From Dasypus novemcinctus (Eukaryota > Chordata > Mammalia > Cingulata > Dasypodidae), in NCBI RefSeq assembly GCF_030445035.2, contig NC_080698.1, positions 7,364,038 through 7,428,037 on the forward strand: DNA of 64,000 nt, given 5' to 3'. The notes below the pieces were generated by a model. The model did not search any database. It worked only from the letters and a program-made list of their open reading frames with translations, and was not told the DNA's origin. The position numbers were made by a program, and so were the translations under genes. Positions 10,142 to 27,717 of the stretch are shown piece after piece. Numbering within the stretch: position 1 is the stretch's first letter; each line of letters begins with the position of its first letter.

Positions 10142-12195
10142 ACTTTTAAACTTTAACAACTTCCGAGAGCTAGGGCTGCAAATATACAAGGAACGTAATT
10201 TGGAATTCTCATTATTTAAATTATCTTTCCACTTATTTTGTGTCGTGGGTGTTGAATAATACCTTTTTAATTTTTTCACTCAACTTTTGCCCTCATCGGG
10301 GGCGGAACGTGGAAATTTAATGCATATAACTTTCAAGTGGTTTTGCCTGTAAATCAGTAGCTTTATACCTTGGAGGTCACTGGTGCTTAAAACTGCACTG
10401 AGAAAACAAACAAAACTGCACTAGGACTTTTGGGGTGTCCTCCTATCTTAAGCTGGAATCAGTTTGCCTGCAGCCTGTGTGGTGGTGCCTGCGTGCAGGA
10501 GGGTTCCTAGGACAACGGTGCCAGGTGAGCCCCCGGCCGCGCTGAGCAGGTGAGCCGAGAAGGGAGCCGCGCGGAGCAGGGGCACTCTCGGGGCGGCGGG
10601 GACGCATGGCTGTTCTCTCCCTTTAGATTTCTTCTTGGAACGTGTTCTACTTCTTGATGGGTGGAAAGACGATGAACTTTATAGGAATCAGTTACCCGTC
10701 CCCCCCAGCTGAGCCTCGTTCCTGACTTCACACAGTCCCCACCTCCCCCGGGGAGGAAAGCAAGGCAGAGAGGAGCAATGCTTGGCACACACGGTCGGGC
10801 TCCTTTAACGCTGCCCCCGGGCCACCGAGGCCTCCTGACCCCAGGTCTTCAGGGTGACCCCTGGCTGGCCAGGGTGGCTTGGCCTCGCCTGGCTCGTGAC
10901 CGAGCGCACGAGGCAGCTGGAGCCGGAGAGCTGCCAGGAGGGCCCTGGGCTCCGTGGGGCTCCTGGGTGCCAGGAGGACGTGGCCCATTCCCCCCGGTGC
11001 CCAGCTTCGCCACCCGCTGTCCAGGGCCGGGTGCCTGGGACCCAGCCCCGACTCCCTGCCATGCCCCTGGACCTCGCCACGTTTTGCCGGCCGGTCACCT
11101 CCCGCCCTGAGGCCTGAGGGTGTCGGAGCTGGCCCCTGCTCCCCGTTGCGGCCTGCCTCGGTCCTTGCCAGTCGTGGCACCCTCAGGCCAGCGCCCCTGG
11201 AGGCTCTGGCTCCGGGTGGGCCCAAGGAAGGCCCTGAAGCCTTGCCAGAGAGAGCCAGCACCCCGGCCCGAGCAGGGCCCCGTGAGTGGCAGATGGTGGT
11301 GGCGGTCCCACACCTGGGTACCTCCCCAGCACCCAGCTCAGGAAATGAACAGTGGAAGGACGGACTGGGGACAGGAGGGGTCACCCAGGTCTCCCCACTC
11401 CTCCCCCAAAGGTGTTGCTCTGCCCCCAGGGCCCCGCCCTCCCCCCCTTACTTGTCAAGGCTTACCTGAGGCTTACCTGGGGTCGGAACTCAGTACAGCG
11501 TGCAGGCTCCGTGCGCTCAGGCGTGACTCAGATTGCAGCCAGGGCTCAGGGGCGGGCACAGGTGAAGGGTCAGCCAGGGTCAGAAATGGTCCTCCAGCCT
11601 CTCCCTTGGGAGCCCGCTCTGGTTGACGGGCAGAAGATGCAGCGCCTTCGGGAACCTTCGCAGCACCTGTGGCTGGCGGCTCTGCCCCTGTCCGCCTTCT
11701 GCTCCCCCACCCCATCTGGCTCTGGTGTCCAGAGCCACCAGAGCCGCCTCCGGGCAGGAAGCCAGCCCAGAGAGCCCAGGACATCCCTGAGCGCCTGTCA
11801 CCATAGCAACCTGCTCTAGCCCTGTCCCCCCCCCCCACCTGGGTCCAGGAGGACGTCAGAATGGGGAGGGCCTCCAAGGTAAGCAGACGCCAGCCCCTCC
11901 TCGTGTCCCAGATGGAGAAACTGAGGCCCAGATGGGGGTGGGAGGGAGGGGCTGCTGGGCCGGGACCCTGACCCCAGCCGCCATCCCTGGCGCCCCTCCC
12001 CCACCTTAGGGTCCCACACGCTCGGGTCTCCCGGGAGGGGCGGGTCCAGCGCGCAGTCCCCAGGCCCCTCCTCCCAGCGCCGATGGGGGCAGGCGGCCCA
12101 GAACCCGACACCGACTTGAATAAGTGATGTCTGCTCCCCCCCCCCACCGGCGGCCAGAGTGCCCGGCCCAATGCCGCTGGCAGGGGGCGCGGCCA

Positions 12196-12490
12196 CTCCA
12201 GCCTCCCCGGGCCTGCAGCAGCTCCCCCCAGGCCTGCAGCTGCTCCCCCCAGGCCTGCAGCCGCTCCCCCCCCCCCCCAGGGCCTGTAGCTGCTCCCTGG
12301 GCCTGTAGCTGCTCTCCCCCCCCCACCCCGGGCCTGTAGCAGCCGCCCCTCCACCCCTGGGCCTGTAGCTGCTCCCCCCGGGCCTGTAGCTGCTCCCCGG
12401 GCCTGCAGCCACTCCCCGGGCCTGCGGCTGCTCCCCCTGGGCCTGCGGCTGCTCCCCCCCTGAGCCTGCAGCCTCTCCCCCAGCCTGCAG
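12196..12490. repeat. ~20-bp minisatellite abutting the TMIE start codon
   Basis: About 12 variants of gggcctgtagctgctccccc / gggcctgcagctgctcccc in tandem. The last degenerate unit, cagcctgcagccttcacgaa, runs into the TMIE ATG at 12502, so the array makes up the presumed 5'UTR or proximal promoter. Many units carry CAGCTGC/CTGCAGC. Confidence 0.88.
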
Positions 12491-12501
12491 CCTTCACGAA
12501 G

Positions 12502-19494
<6,993 letters not shown>

Positions 19495-21435
19495 GGAGAG
19501 CTTTCCGGAGGTGGCAGCAGGGGCCGGCAGGGCCCAGGCCTCCTGGACTCCCGGCTCCCGCGTGGACCAGAGGTCGCAGAGCACCCTGACGCCCAAGCAG
19601 CTCCATCGGGGCAGGGACAGGCCTGCGAGGGCCCTGCCTCCCCGCCCGGACTCGGCGGCCGCGTCCATCCCTGGGGCCTTGGGCCGGCCTCTGCAGGTGC
19701 AGTGCGGCCTCACCCCTGGAAGTGCCTCTTCCCGCCCCTTCTGCAAGGAACAGCAGCGGCTGTGGAGGGACAGGGGAGGGGCACGGGGTGGCTTCTGGGA
19801 AAGGATGACTGAACGGGGCGGGCGGGGGTGTGAGCAGGGAGGAGGGTGGCACCTGCCTCAGCCAGGTGGCAGCCTTGGGGGCAGGGGCCTGCCCTGAGCC
19901 CGGCAGGGGTCCTGGCCCAGGGGAGGAGCAGAGATGACCCCAGGGGGACCCCAGCCCAGCAGTTTCCATGCTTGGGGCAGCGGGACCCACCTCCGTCTCC
20001 CCGCTGGGGCTGAGCTGCTGGGAGGCCCGCTGGGGGCCTCGGGCCTTGGGGCTGGAGGCGCAGGGGTGTGTCACGGTAGGAGAGCCGAGGCCAGTGGGTC
20101 AGAGGGACCTGAGAAGAGAGCTGGGGCCCAGGGGCCTCCTGGGAATCCAGGGGGCTTCTGAGAGGTAATCTAGGGAGCCTGGGGGGGTCCTGCCTGAATG
20201 GGGCAGCACGGCTCCTCGTCCACCATTCCCAACCGCGGAGGCCTCAAAGAAGCCACTGGGCCCTGAACCACCCGGGGCCGAATCCTTGGGGAGGGGAGAT
20301 GCACACAGGGGTTCCCAGAGCGCCCTGAATTCCAGGCTTAGCGCTCAGACCAGGGCCTGGGGACGAAGGCGACACCGGGGTCCCAGCCAGGGGTAGCCTG
20401 CCGAAGAGCGATGCCGCCCCCACAGCCTGCACCGTCTGTCGGTACAGCCACGCACCTCTCCAGCCCGGGCGCGGAGACCTGCCACCCGAGACCCCTCGTG
20501 GGGAGTGGGCAGTGGTCAGGGCAAAGCGGCGCTGCAGGCTGCGTACCCTCCCCTGGCTCTTCTCCCAGCTGGAATTAGGATGAGGTGGCCCTGGCTGCCT
20601 GCTGAACCCCCCGAGGCAGGGCACCCCGGCCGGAGGGAGCTGCCTGCTCTGCGGGGAGTGGGCGCACAAGGCTGCTCCCCTCCTCCCTGGGCTCTTGCTG
20701 GCCTCGGATGGCCAGAGCCCGGCGCTGGGGACACAGAGGAGTCCAAGCTGAGTCCTGACCTGGAGGCGGAGCATCAGGGCTGGTGGGGGAGGGGTCCAGC
20801 TGGCGGAGGGGGAGTGCGGGGTCTCGGGATCGGGAAGGGGCAGACTGCAGAGGACCCTGCCGTGGAAGCTGACCTCTGCCCTCCAGGGCCAGCCGACGGG
20901 CGCCGCGCGCACAGGGTGCGGCAAGGGCCATCGCGTCTGGACAGGCCGGAGCCCCGTGCAGCCCGGCAGCAGGACCCCGGAGGGGCAGGGCCTCTCGAGG
21001 GCACACGGGGAGGAGCCTGGAGGAAGCCTGCGCTGCGACTCCGTCCGCCCCGACCCGCCGGCTGCTCCCTGCCCTCGGCCTTGCCCTCCGTGGGCAAGCA
21101 CGGCTGCCCATGGTGGAGATAGGGTCCGATGCCGGTGGAATCCTGGCGACTCCCGTGTCCAGGCAGGGGCAGGCTGGACGGCCAACGCTGGGGCTCTCAG
21201 GGGCGCCTCTGGGGCCTTGCTGGGGGTTGTCCCAGCTGCTGGCCAGGAGGCCGGCCAAAGTCCAGGGGAGCCGGCCCCCTCTGCATCGTGGCGGACAGAA
21301 CTCGCTCACCCGTCAGGCCCAGAGCCGGGACACCCACCCCGGCCCCGGCCGCAGCCTGGCAGCCGCGCTTCTGCCAGAGCGGTCTGCTCTGGGTCCTCCC
21401 TCATCTGATCCCAATAAAGCCCCTTCACGCCCCTC
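19495..21435 (+). other. TMIE: TMIE 3'UTR
   Basis: About 1.9 kb from the stop codon to a canonical AATAAA at 21413-21418 (context cccaataaagcccc); cleavage is expected roughly 15-25 nt later. The long frames on the minus strand here are not supported by any recognisable protein. Confidence 0.7.
21413..21418 (+). terminator. TMIE: TMIE polyadenylation signal AATAAA
   Basis: The first strong plus-strand AATAAA after the TMIE stop. It is followed closely by the opposite-strand PRSS50 signal. Confidence 0.75.
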
Positions 21436-21485
21436 CACCTTCCGTGGGAGCCATTGGGACGGAGGCAGTGTAAGGGAGAGAAGCA

Positions 21486-21491
21486 TTTAAT
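21486..21491 (-). terminator. PRSS50: PRSS50 polyadenylation signal ATTAAA
   Basis: The plus strand reads tttaat, hence ATTAAA on the minus strand, 102 nt past the PRSS50 stop codon. It is the common second-best poly(A) hexamer. Confidence 0.7.
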
Positions 21492-21592
21492 TGAGCGCCC
21501 ACTCACCCCTGCCCTGCCCTGCCCCGGGGCTGGGAGGGCCCCGCCGAGGGGCCTGCGGGAGGCAGGGCGATCCCGGGTGGGTGCGCGGCGTG

Positions 21593-21829
21593 TCAGAGGC
21601 GGGCGAGGAGGCTGAGGAGCAGCAGGAGGGCCAGCAGCAGGACCCGGGCCGGGGCTGGCTGGGCCGGGGGCTGCCGGTTGAGGCGGTCCCAGATCCACTC
21701 TTGGTGGGAGGAGACGCGGGTGTAGATGGGCGGGGCCTTGCCCTGGTTGCAGCCGGGGCCCCAGCTCACCATGCCCACCAGGTACCACGTGTCCTCCACC
21801 GGGCAGGTCAAGGGCTCGCCCGTCTGCTC
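21593..21829 (-). CDS. PRSS50: PRSS50 exon 6 (nucleophile position and anchor)
   Basis: Acceptor cccctgcag. Encodes [39 protein letters not shown] and the hydrophobic tail, then TGA at 21595-21593. Confidence 0.96.
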   Translation of the reverse strand, partial: EQTGEPLTCPVEDTWYLVGMVSWGPGCNQGKAPPIYTRVSSHQEWIWDRLNRQPPAQPAPARVLLLALLLLLSLLARL

Positions 21830-24800
21830 CTGCAGGGGCCGGGGAGGCGGAGGGTGCAAAGGGTCAGGCAGGCCAGGCAGGGCCCGAGGGGCTCGTGACC
21901 CCAGCCAGGAACTCCAGAGCCCCCTCCGCTGCCCCCCTGGCGTCACCAGAGCCGAGAGGCAGCCAGCGGCCCAGCCCGGGGGACACTTCCTCCACAGGCC
22001 GCGTCGCTCCTCTTCCTTCCCCTCCTCCGTCTGCCATCTTCACCCCATCATTCTCGTCCCCATCGCCCCATCTCTCCATCCCCCACCCCTCATTTCCCCA
22101 CTATCGCCCAGCCCCACCTCACCCCCACTTTCCACCCCCACCCTCAGCTCTCACCCCCTCTTTTTCCTCCCCCCCATCCCTGATCATCCCCCCACCCTCC
22201 TCCCGATCCCCCCATTCCTTAGGTCCTGCCCCCCCCCCGAGTGCCCTCAGTGCTCTTGGAGGTGCGGGGGTGCTCACATAGCAGAACTCGGTCCTGTCGA
22301 GGTCCTCGCCGCACATCATCTGGGCGGTGATGATGCGGACGAGGGACGGGATGTTGGAGAACTTGTGGTAGAATTTGTCACACTCGTTGGAGTTCATGAT
22401 GGTGACGTCCTTCTCCTGGATGGACAGGGACTGGGGCCAGATGCCTGTGGACGGGGGACCATCAGGACTGCCACTGCCCTGCCCCCCGAGCCTGCGCTTC
22501 TCTCCGTCAGCCCCTTGTTCTTCGGACTCTTCTACAGTAGCCGCGGAGACTGCCCCAGCCCAGGGTCCATTCTCGCTGACCCTTCCCCAAGGCCCCCCGA
22601 TGCAAAGACTCCCCCCTGCCTGGCCTGGCTCCCTTCAGATGCCACCCCACTGAGACCGCCAGTCTCCCCCCAGCATCCCCCCTTTCCTACACCGCAGCAT
22701 CTGCACAGTCATTCTGTCCCGAGTGCCTGCCGAGCCTCCCGTCTTTCCTTCCAGCCCTCCCTGGAGGCCACTTCCTCCTCAGGGCTTCCCCAGACACCAC
22801 TGCAGGGGCCCAGGCGCTGCCCCTGTCCCTCCCCTCCCACTGTGTGTCCCTGGCCCCGGCCTGAGCTCCTGGGGACAGAGACCGAGGCCTGTTCCCAGCC
22901 ATCCCCTGTGGCTGCTTCCGGTGGGGTTGGCACCTAGGGCCCCATGGCAAGGCGCTTCCCTGTGGAAAGGGAGGGGCTCCCCGAAGGGAGGGGACACGCG
23001 TGGGCCCACCAGGAAATGGGCCCACGGCCCGGATGAGAGGGGGCTGGCTCCGAACTGGGATGAAGAGGGACTGAGGGCCCCGGGGGCGGGGGACAGCCAC
23101 GAGTGGACCCTGCGTGGGGCCCAGCCTCGGGCACACGGGGCCCCGGCTGGCTCGGGGGTCTTCTGGGTTTTTGTGTTTTTTTTCCTGTTTGCTTGGCCTG
23201 GGCCTGACTCGGAGGCTGGAGTGGCTGGGACCGGTCACCACTGAGACCTCCAAGGCCAAGGAGGCTGTGGAAATGGCAGCCCACCAGGGAGGGCCGGGAG
23301 CAGCAGGCTCCCGGGGAGAGGGGCTGGGAAACGCCGCTGCCCAGGCGCAACCTCGTCCGGGGAGCTCTGGACTCACCGTGAGCCTTGGGGCTTCCCCAGC
23401 CCATCACAGAGCAGAGGGTCCGGTCCTTCACCTCAAAGTCCAAGCCGGGCAGGCAGATGGGCCAGACGTACTTGCTGTACTTGACCCCCAGCTGGAGCTT
23501 GAGGAGGCCGATGTCGTTGGCCCGGCCGATCCACGACCAGTACCGCCGGGCCCGGTACTGGCTTTTGACGATGACCTGGAGCACCGAGATATTGGAGGCA
23601 TACTGCGACGTCTCATTCATCAGCGGGCTCCCCACCTGCACCGAATAGTACACGTTCCTCCTGGGGGAGGGGATCTGAGGTCAGCTCCAGGTCCCCCGGG
23701 CCCTGCCCTCCACCTGCTGCCTCAAACACCCCCCCCCCTTGCCACCACCTCGCAACAGACCCTGCGCACACGCTGCGGGGTTCCGTCCTCACCACGACCC
23801 TTTGTTTGGGTGGAGGGGGAAATCCAGGCTCAGAGAAGCCCAGTGACCTGCTCGAGGCTGCACAGCTAAGTAGTGGTGGGACCGGGAGGGGACCCAGCTT
23901 TCTCGGGTTCCAAATTGCGGTGCCCCATGCTATCCCTGTGAACTGGCCACGGCCCTCTCTCCACTTCCTCTTCCCACGTGCTCCCCTGAGACACTGTGCT
24001 GGCCCTGGGCCTGGAACACGCTCGGTCAGCCCCCGTGGAGGCACAGCTGTCACCCTCGGGCCGTCCCCATGGCTCCGCAACACGGCATGCCTGCCTGCCC
24101 CTTTGTCTCCACTCCTACCAGACATCTATCCCCTGGTCTGTTCCCCCCACCATCCGGGGAGGAACGATTTGTTCCCCTCTCTGCCTGGCTCGGGGAAGTG
24201 CCAAACTCTGCTGGCAGAGTGGGTGGACGTGGAAGTGGGAGCCAGAGGGCGGCATGAAAGAACTGGGGCCTCTACCTGTGGAGGCGCAGGACAAGTGGCG
24301 CCCGGGCCTCCGCCCCCTGTCTGAGGAACACCTACCTGCACAGGGCAGACGGGCGGGGCAGGGGGGCGCACGGGGGTAGGCTCCAAAGACCGGCTCCCAG
24401 GGCGGGAACTGGAGACACAGACGCCCACACTAGAGCAGGGGTGTCCGCAGAGGGCGGAGCTGCCAGCCGCGGGCCCGCCGGGTAGAATGCCTGGGCCGCA
24501 GCGGTCCCCAACCCCTTTCGCCCACCCCACCCAGGCCCCAACTCACTGGGTCAGGCAGTGGGCCACGGCCAGCACCCACTGGAAGGAAATGAGGGTGCCG
24601 GCGCAGATGTGTGTGCCGTTGGCCCGCACGCTGACCAACCACGGCCACCTCCGAGCCATGGCCTCGGGGTCCCTGAGCGTGACGTCTTGCTCGTAGGACA
24701 TGCCGCAGGCTGAGGAGGAAGGCAAGAGCGCGGTGAGGGACGGCTCCCTCCAGCCACGGCCCACGGCCCCTGGCCTGCACCCATCCCGTCATCCCCACGG

Positions 24801-26163
24801 AACGCTGCTGCCCGCCCGTAGCTGGGGTCTCCAGCTCTGCCCAGGGAGCCTCCTCCTCTCCCCACAGTCTGGGGCGCCAACGGGCCCCTCCTCGGGCTGC
24901 GCGCCCCCTCAGGCCCTTCTCAGACTCGCCCAGGCTCCTGTCCCCTTCCTCTCCTTTCCGTGACCAGGCGCCCCCTCCACCGGCCGAGGCAGACTCTCCC
25001 CCTCCTCTGGGAACCCCCTGCTGTGATTCAGCGCCAGACAGACAGATGACCCAACAGAAAAACCGGCAGTGCGCGTGAGGGAGACCCCTGGGGCAGGTGA
25101 TCAGGAAGCCGGGCAGCCCATCGGCCCTCGAGGAGGGTCAGCCCCAGGCCACCTGACTGGCAGGAAGGACAGGCCTGCGATCCCAGTGCTGGTGAAGACA
25201 GCCACCCCTGGGCACCCACCGCGATTGCTGGGGCCACTTGGGAAAGCAGTTTTAAAACTGAGGAGGCACACGCGCAATGTCCCAGCAGGCCCCCCCCGGG
25301 GGGCTTTCCCCAACGGATTAGTGGGGTGTGAAATAAATGTCGGGGCCGGGACCAGGCTAACCACAGGAGAGAAAGAATCAGGCAGTAAACCCTCTTTGTG
25401 CCATTTTTCGGTGGCAGTTCGCTTGTGGACCCTGAGTCCATGCAGAGCATTTCTTTCTGGGAGTCTCAGTTAAACACGCTGGGAGGCCACTGCTCAGGAG
25501 GACGGGGGCAGGTGGGCAGCTCTGCTGGAGCCGGGGGGCCAGGGGCTGGGGGCCAGGCCTGGGGGGGAGGGCTTGCCTCTGCAGAGGCCCCCTGCCCACA
25601 GCCAGCTCAGGGGGCTGGGGGCAGGCACCCGGCCGTGCTGTCTCCTTGCCTCCCACCTTACCGGGAGGCCTGCAAGGACAGGGTGCAGAGTCTGCCCTTC
25701 AGGAGGGACAGCTGGCCCCCCGGGAACAGCTCGACAAAGGGCGAGGAGGGCAGCCTCCCCCACCCCTCCACACCACCCCGTGCGCCCCATCGCTTGGATT
25801 CCTTGAAGGCCCACCCATCCTTGGCACTCACAGGGTTGGAGGTCTAGCCTCAGGCCGGAAAACGCGGGCCGCTTGCCCCCTGCCGCCGCGGGGGTGGAAG
25901 TCTGGCCCGGGGAGCAGGTGGCACGGTGGGCGCAGGGGGCTCTGGGCTCCGGGGGGGCGGTCGCAGGCAGGGCCCCCAGGGCTTCGCTCGTGCCCGAGCC
26001 ACCTGAGGAAGGACCAGAGCGGTCGGGCTGGGCGGGCCGAGGGCCTGCGGGCGCGGGCAGCGCGGGGCGGGGGCTCACCCGCAGGCCGCAGCAGCAGCAG
26101 CAGCAGCAGCGCTCCGGCGGGGGCACCCTGCCCGCGGGTCCGCGGCCTGCGCGCGGGCGCCAT
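21593..26163 (-). CDS. PRSS50: PRSS50 (TSP50), testis protease-like protein, 6 exons, 368 aa
   Basis: A chymotrypsin-fold (S1) protein of testis, secreted and then membrane/GPI-anchored. Exons (minus): 26163-26079, 26002-25832, 24709-24547, 23660-23377, 22444-22278 and 21829-21593; they sum to 1107 nt with matching phases. Residues 1-28 are a signal peptide with a seven-Leu core, followed by a low-conservation pro-region containing the recognisable RATCSP. The protease domain begins near [17 protein letters not shown]. Triad: His136 (AVAHC), Asp189 ([10 protein letters not shown]), and Thr293 in place of Ser (EQTGEPLTC), as in human PRSS50. The oxyanion glycine is also replaced (Glu). The C-terminus [17 protein letters not shown] is an anchor signal. 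Identity to human is clear throughout, for example [26 protein letters not shown] and QMMCGED. It is about 17 residues shorter than human, mainly in the pro-region. Confidence 0.96.
22000..22240. repeat. Pyrimidine-rich low-complexity tract (PRSS50 intron 5)
   Basis: Long runs of C with T and A (ccccatctctccatccccca, ttttcctcccccccatccc) next to the exon 6 acceptor side. On the transcribed strand this is a purine tract. No coding content. Confidence 0.8.
22278..22444 (-). CDS. PRSS50: PRSS50 exon 5
   Basis: Acceptor gtccacag. Encodes [38 protein letters not shown] and [15 protein letters not shown]. Donor GTGAGC, phase 0. Confidence 0.95.
23377..23660 (-). CDS. PRSS50: PRSS50 exon 4 (Asp exon)
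   Basis: Acceptor ctcccccag. Encodes [44 protein letters not shown] and [10 protein letters not shown]. Donor GTGAGT, phase 1. Confidence 0.95.
23810..23890 (+). repeat. MIR SINE fragment
   Basis: aatccaggctcagagaagcc, agtgacctgctcgaggctgc and acagctaagtagtggtggga in the MIR order, in PRSS50 intron 3. Confidence 0.7.
24547..24709 (-). CDS. PRSS50: PRSS50 exon 3 (His exon)
   Basis: Encodes [20 protein letters not shown] to [14 protein letters not shown], containing the catalytic His. Donor GTGAGT. Confidence 0.95.
25832..26002 (-). CDS. PRSS50: PRSS50 exon 2 (pro-region)
   Basis: Acceptor tccttcctcag leaves an intron of only 76 bp (26003-26078). Encodes [30 protein letters not shown] and [10 protein letters not shown], ending with the T of a split Ser. 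Donor GTGAGT. The EALGAL and RATCSP words align with human EAPGAL and KATCPS. Confidence 0.8.
26079..26163 (-). CDS. PRSS50: PRSS50 exon 1 (signal peptide)
   Basis: Encodes [20 protein letters not shown] through LLLLLRPA plus a split Gly. Donor GTGAGC. It matches human [20 protein letters not shown]. Confidence 0.9.
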
Positions 26164-26254
26164 CCCGAGAGCCGTGGCCGCGCGGCGCCGCTCTTCTCGC
26201 GAGGCGCTCCCGGAGCCGGGCCGCGACGGCGCCCCCCAGGGGTGGCCCGCCACG

Positions 26255-26268
26255 GCGCCCCCCAGTGG
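26255..26268 (-). promoter_or_regulatory. CTCF/CTCFL-like motif
   Basis: The plus strand reads gcgccccccagtgg. On the minus strand it matches CCASYAGRKGGCRS at 13 of 14 positions. It lies 92-105 bp upstream of the PRSS50 ATG and in its sense orientation. Confidence 0.5.
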
Positions 26269-26303
26269 CCCCCGCAGGGGCGCGCCCGGCCCGGCCTGCA
26301 ACA

Positions 26304-26317
26304 CCGCCCCCCGGTGG
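26304..26317 (-). promoter_or_regulatory. CTCF/CTCFL-like motif
   Basis: The plus strand reads ccgccccccggtgg, again 13 of 14 to the CTCF core on the minus strand. A weaker relative (gcgccccccaggggtgg) is at 26229-26245. Confidence 0.45.
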
Positions 26318-26319
26318 CC

Positions 26320-27570
26320 GCCGGCGGTGGCGCTCCTGCTGTCCTCCCCGGGGCGCCCGCTGCCCTCCCGGCTCTTCCTTCTCGCCAAGCCCCCTGGTGT
26401 CCAGGGTCCTGGGGCAGCCCGGCCTTTGCTCCCCGCTGGGAACTACGGGGTGGGGGTGGGGGGTGCCCCAGGTCACCCAAAGGAGGCAGACGGAGGGTTT
26501 CAAATAATGATTTTCAAAGGTTGCCTAATTCTAAGCAACGGCCCCGCTCAGGAAACGCCCCTCCGCTTAGGAAGGAGGGCGCCAGGCGAGGGTTCCTTCC
26601 ACCGGTGACCATGTCCGCCCCTTCTGGAAGCAGGAGGCTGCTTTGTAGGTTGGAATTTGGGGGACATTTCGGTGGTTCAGTGGAGCGAGACAAGCTCCTG
26701 GTCCAGTGTTGCTGGAAAATTCTAGCCCAGGAAGAGGGAAGGTGCAAGTTAAATCAAGCCGGACACTCCACTTTTGCCCGCGCTCTTGGGAGACCCGCGT
26801 GGGCTGGCCGGTCAGTGTTGCAGTCCCTGAGAAGACAGTGAATCTCACCCACTGCCCTTCTGGCGCCCAAGGGGCAAGGGTGGCTCTAGCTGCTCCACGG
26901 CCGAAGCCCTGCAGGTCTGAGGGGCCCCTGGACTATCTGCTCCCAGGAAAGGGACTGTCCCCACCCTGGCTGGCCTGGGTCAGCCTGATGAGGTCACCAA
27001 GACAGCACAGGAGCTATCCTCATACACAGCCAGGCAGGCACTCGGCCCTGCCTCCACGCCACCCCCTGCCAGGCCGCTGGGCAAAGGGAGGGAAGAGGAA
27101 CTGGTCAGTTTCTGCAGACCCTTCAGGGGTGAAGAGGGACCAGGAGCGGCCTGGCACTTGGGGGCACAGGCCCCAGGGGCGGGTGTGCCATTGGGCCATC
27201 GGGAGTCTCTTGGGAAGGGTCCACCCTTGCGGCGGGGCCTGATGGAAAGTGTTTATCAGGGACCCACGGGCGGGCCCCAGGGATCTCCGGGGTTGCTGGC
27301 TGGGATAATGACCAAGCAGAAATGGGGAGCTCAGGGTCCAACCTCCTATTTGGCATTAGAATCCGCAGCCCAGAGAGGGGGCGATCTCCTGAGGCCACAC
27401 AGCAAGCACGGACCAGACTCAGGGTTATAATCCGGGGCCCTGCAGGGAAGGCTCAGCTGGAGGGGACAGCCAGAGCTGACAGGGGTGCAGGGGAAGGGGT
27501 GCCCGGAGGGCTCCGAGCACTCGGCCGAGGTCAAGAAGAGAGACGAGGACTTTGGTGGTTCAAGAGCACC
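26320..27570. other. Intergenic PRSS50-PRSS46, no gene seen
   Basis: Unique moderately GC-rich sequence with a MIR fragment at about 27340-27440 (agcccagagagggggcgatc, gaggccacacagcaagcacg). No recognisable exon. Confidence 0.6.
27340..27440 (+). repeat. MIR SINE fragment
   Basis: MIR core-like agcccagagagggggc and gaggccacacagcaagc, diverged. Confidence 0.6.
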
Positions 27571-27576
27571 TTCATT
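27571..27576 (-). terminator. PRSS46: Candidate PRSS46 poly(A) signal (variant AATGAA)
   Basis: The minus strand reads gtccaatgaaggtgc about 142 nt past the stop codon. The hexamer is a rare variant; no canonical AATAAA is closer. Confidence 0.35.
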
Positions 27577-27717
27577 GGACAGAAGACAGTGGCTCTGGGG
27601 CCCCCGAGGGCGCCCTGCCCCGAGGTCCCGTGCCCTCCCGTCTCCTCCGCGCCTCTGGAGGGCAGAGCAGAGGGGAGGGAGGGGCAGCCGCCAGAAGTGA
27701 CCCCCGGGGACGGCCCC

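Larger units (their letters stand above)
6420..12200. other. Intergenic region ALS2CL-TMIE, no gene seen
   Basis: GC-rich sequence with a MIR fragment (about 9440-9570), a possible LTR fossil (about 9640-9962) and a tRNA-type SINE (10040-10141). Open frames are numerous but overlap in all frames and show no recognisable protein. The head-to-head layout means it should hold the TMIE upstream regulatory sequence, but no specific site stands out. Confidence 0.6.
25860..26360 (-). promoter_or_regulatory. PRSS50: PRSS50 CpG island and promoter
   Basis: A CpG-dense block covers exons 1-2 and about 200 bp upstream of the start codon. A (cag)n run at 26089-26111 encodes the Leu core of the signal peptide on the minus strand. 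Three CTCF-like motifs lie upstream and are listed separately. Confidence 0.65.

Noticed and set aside
21726-22937. 403-codon plus-strand open frame antisense to PRSS50
   Set aside because: It crosses PRSS50 exons 5-6 and a C-rich tract; low-complexity Pro/Ser product with no family likeness.
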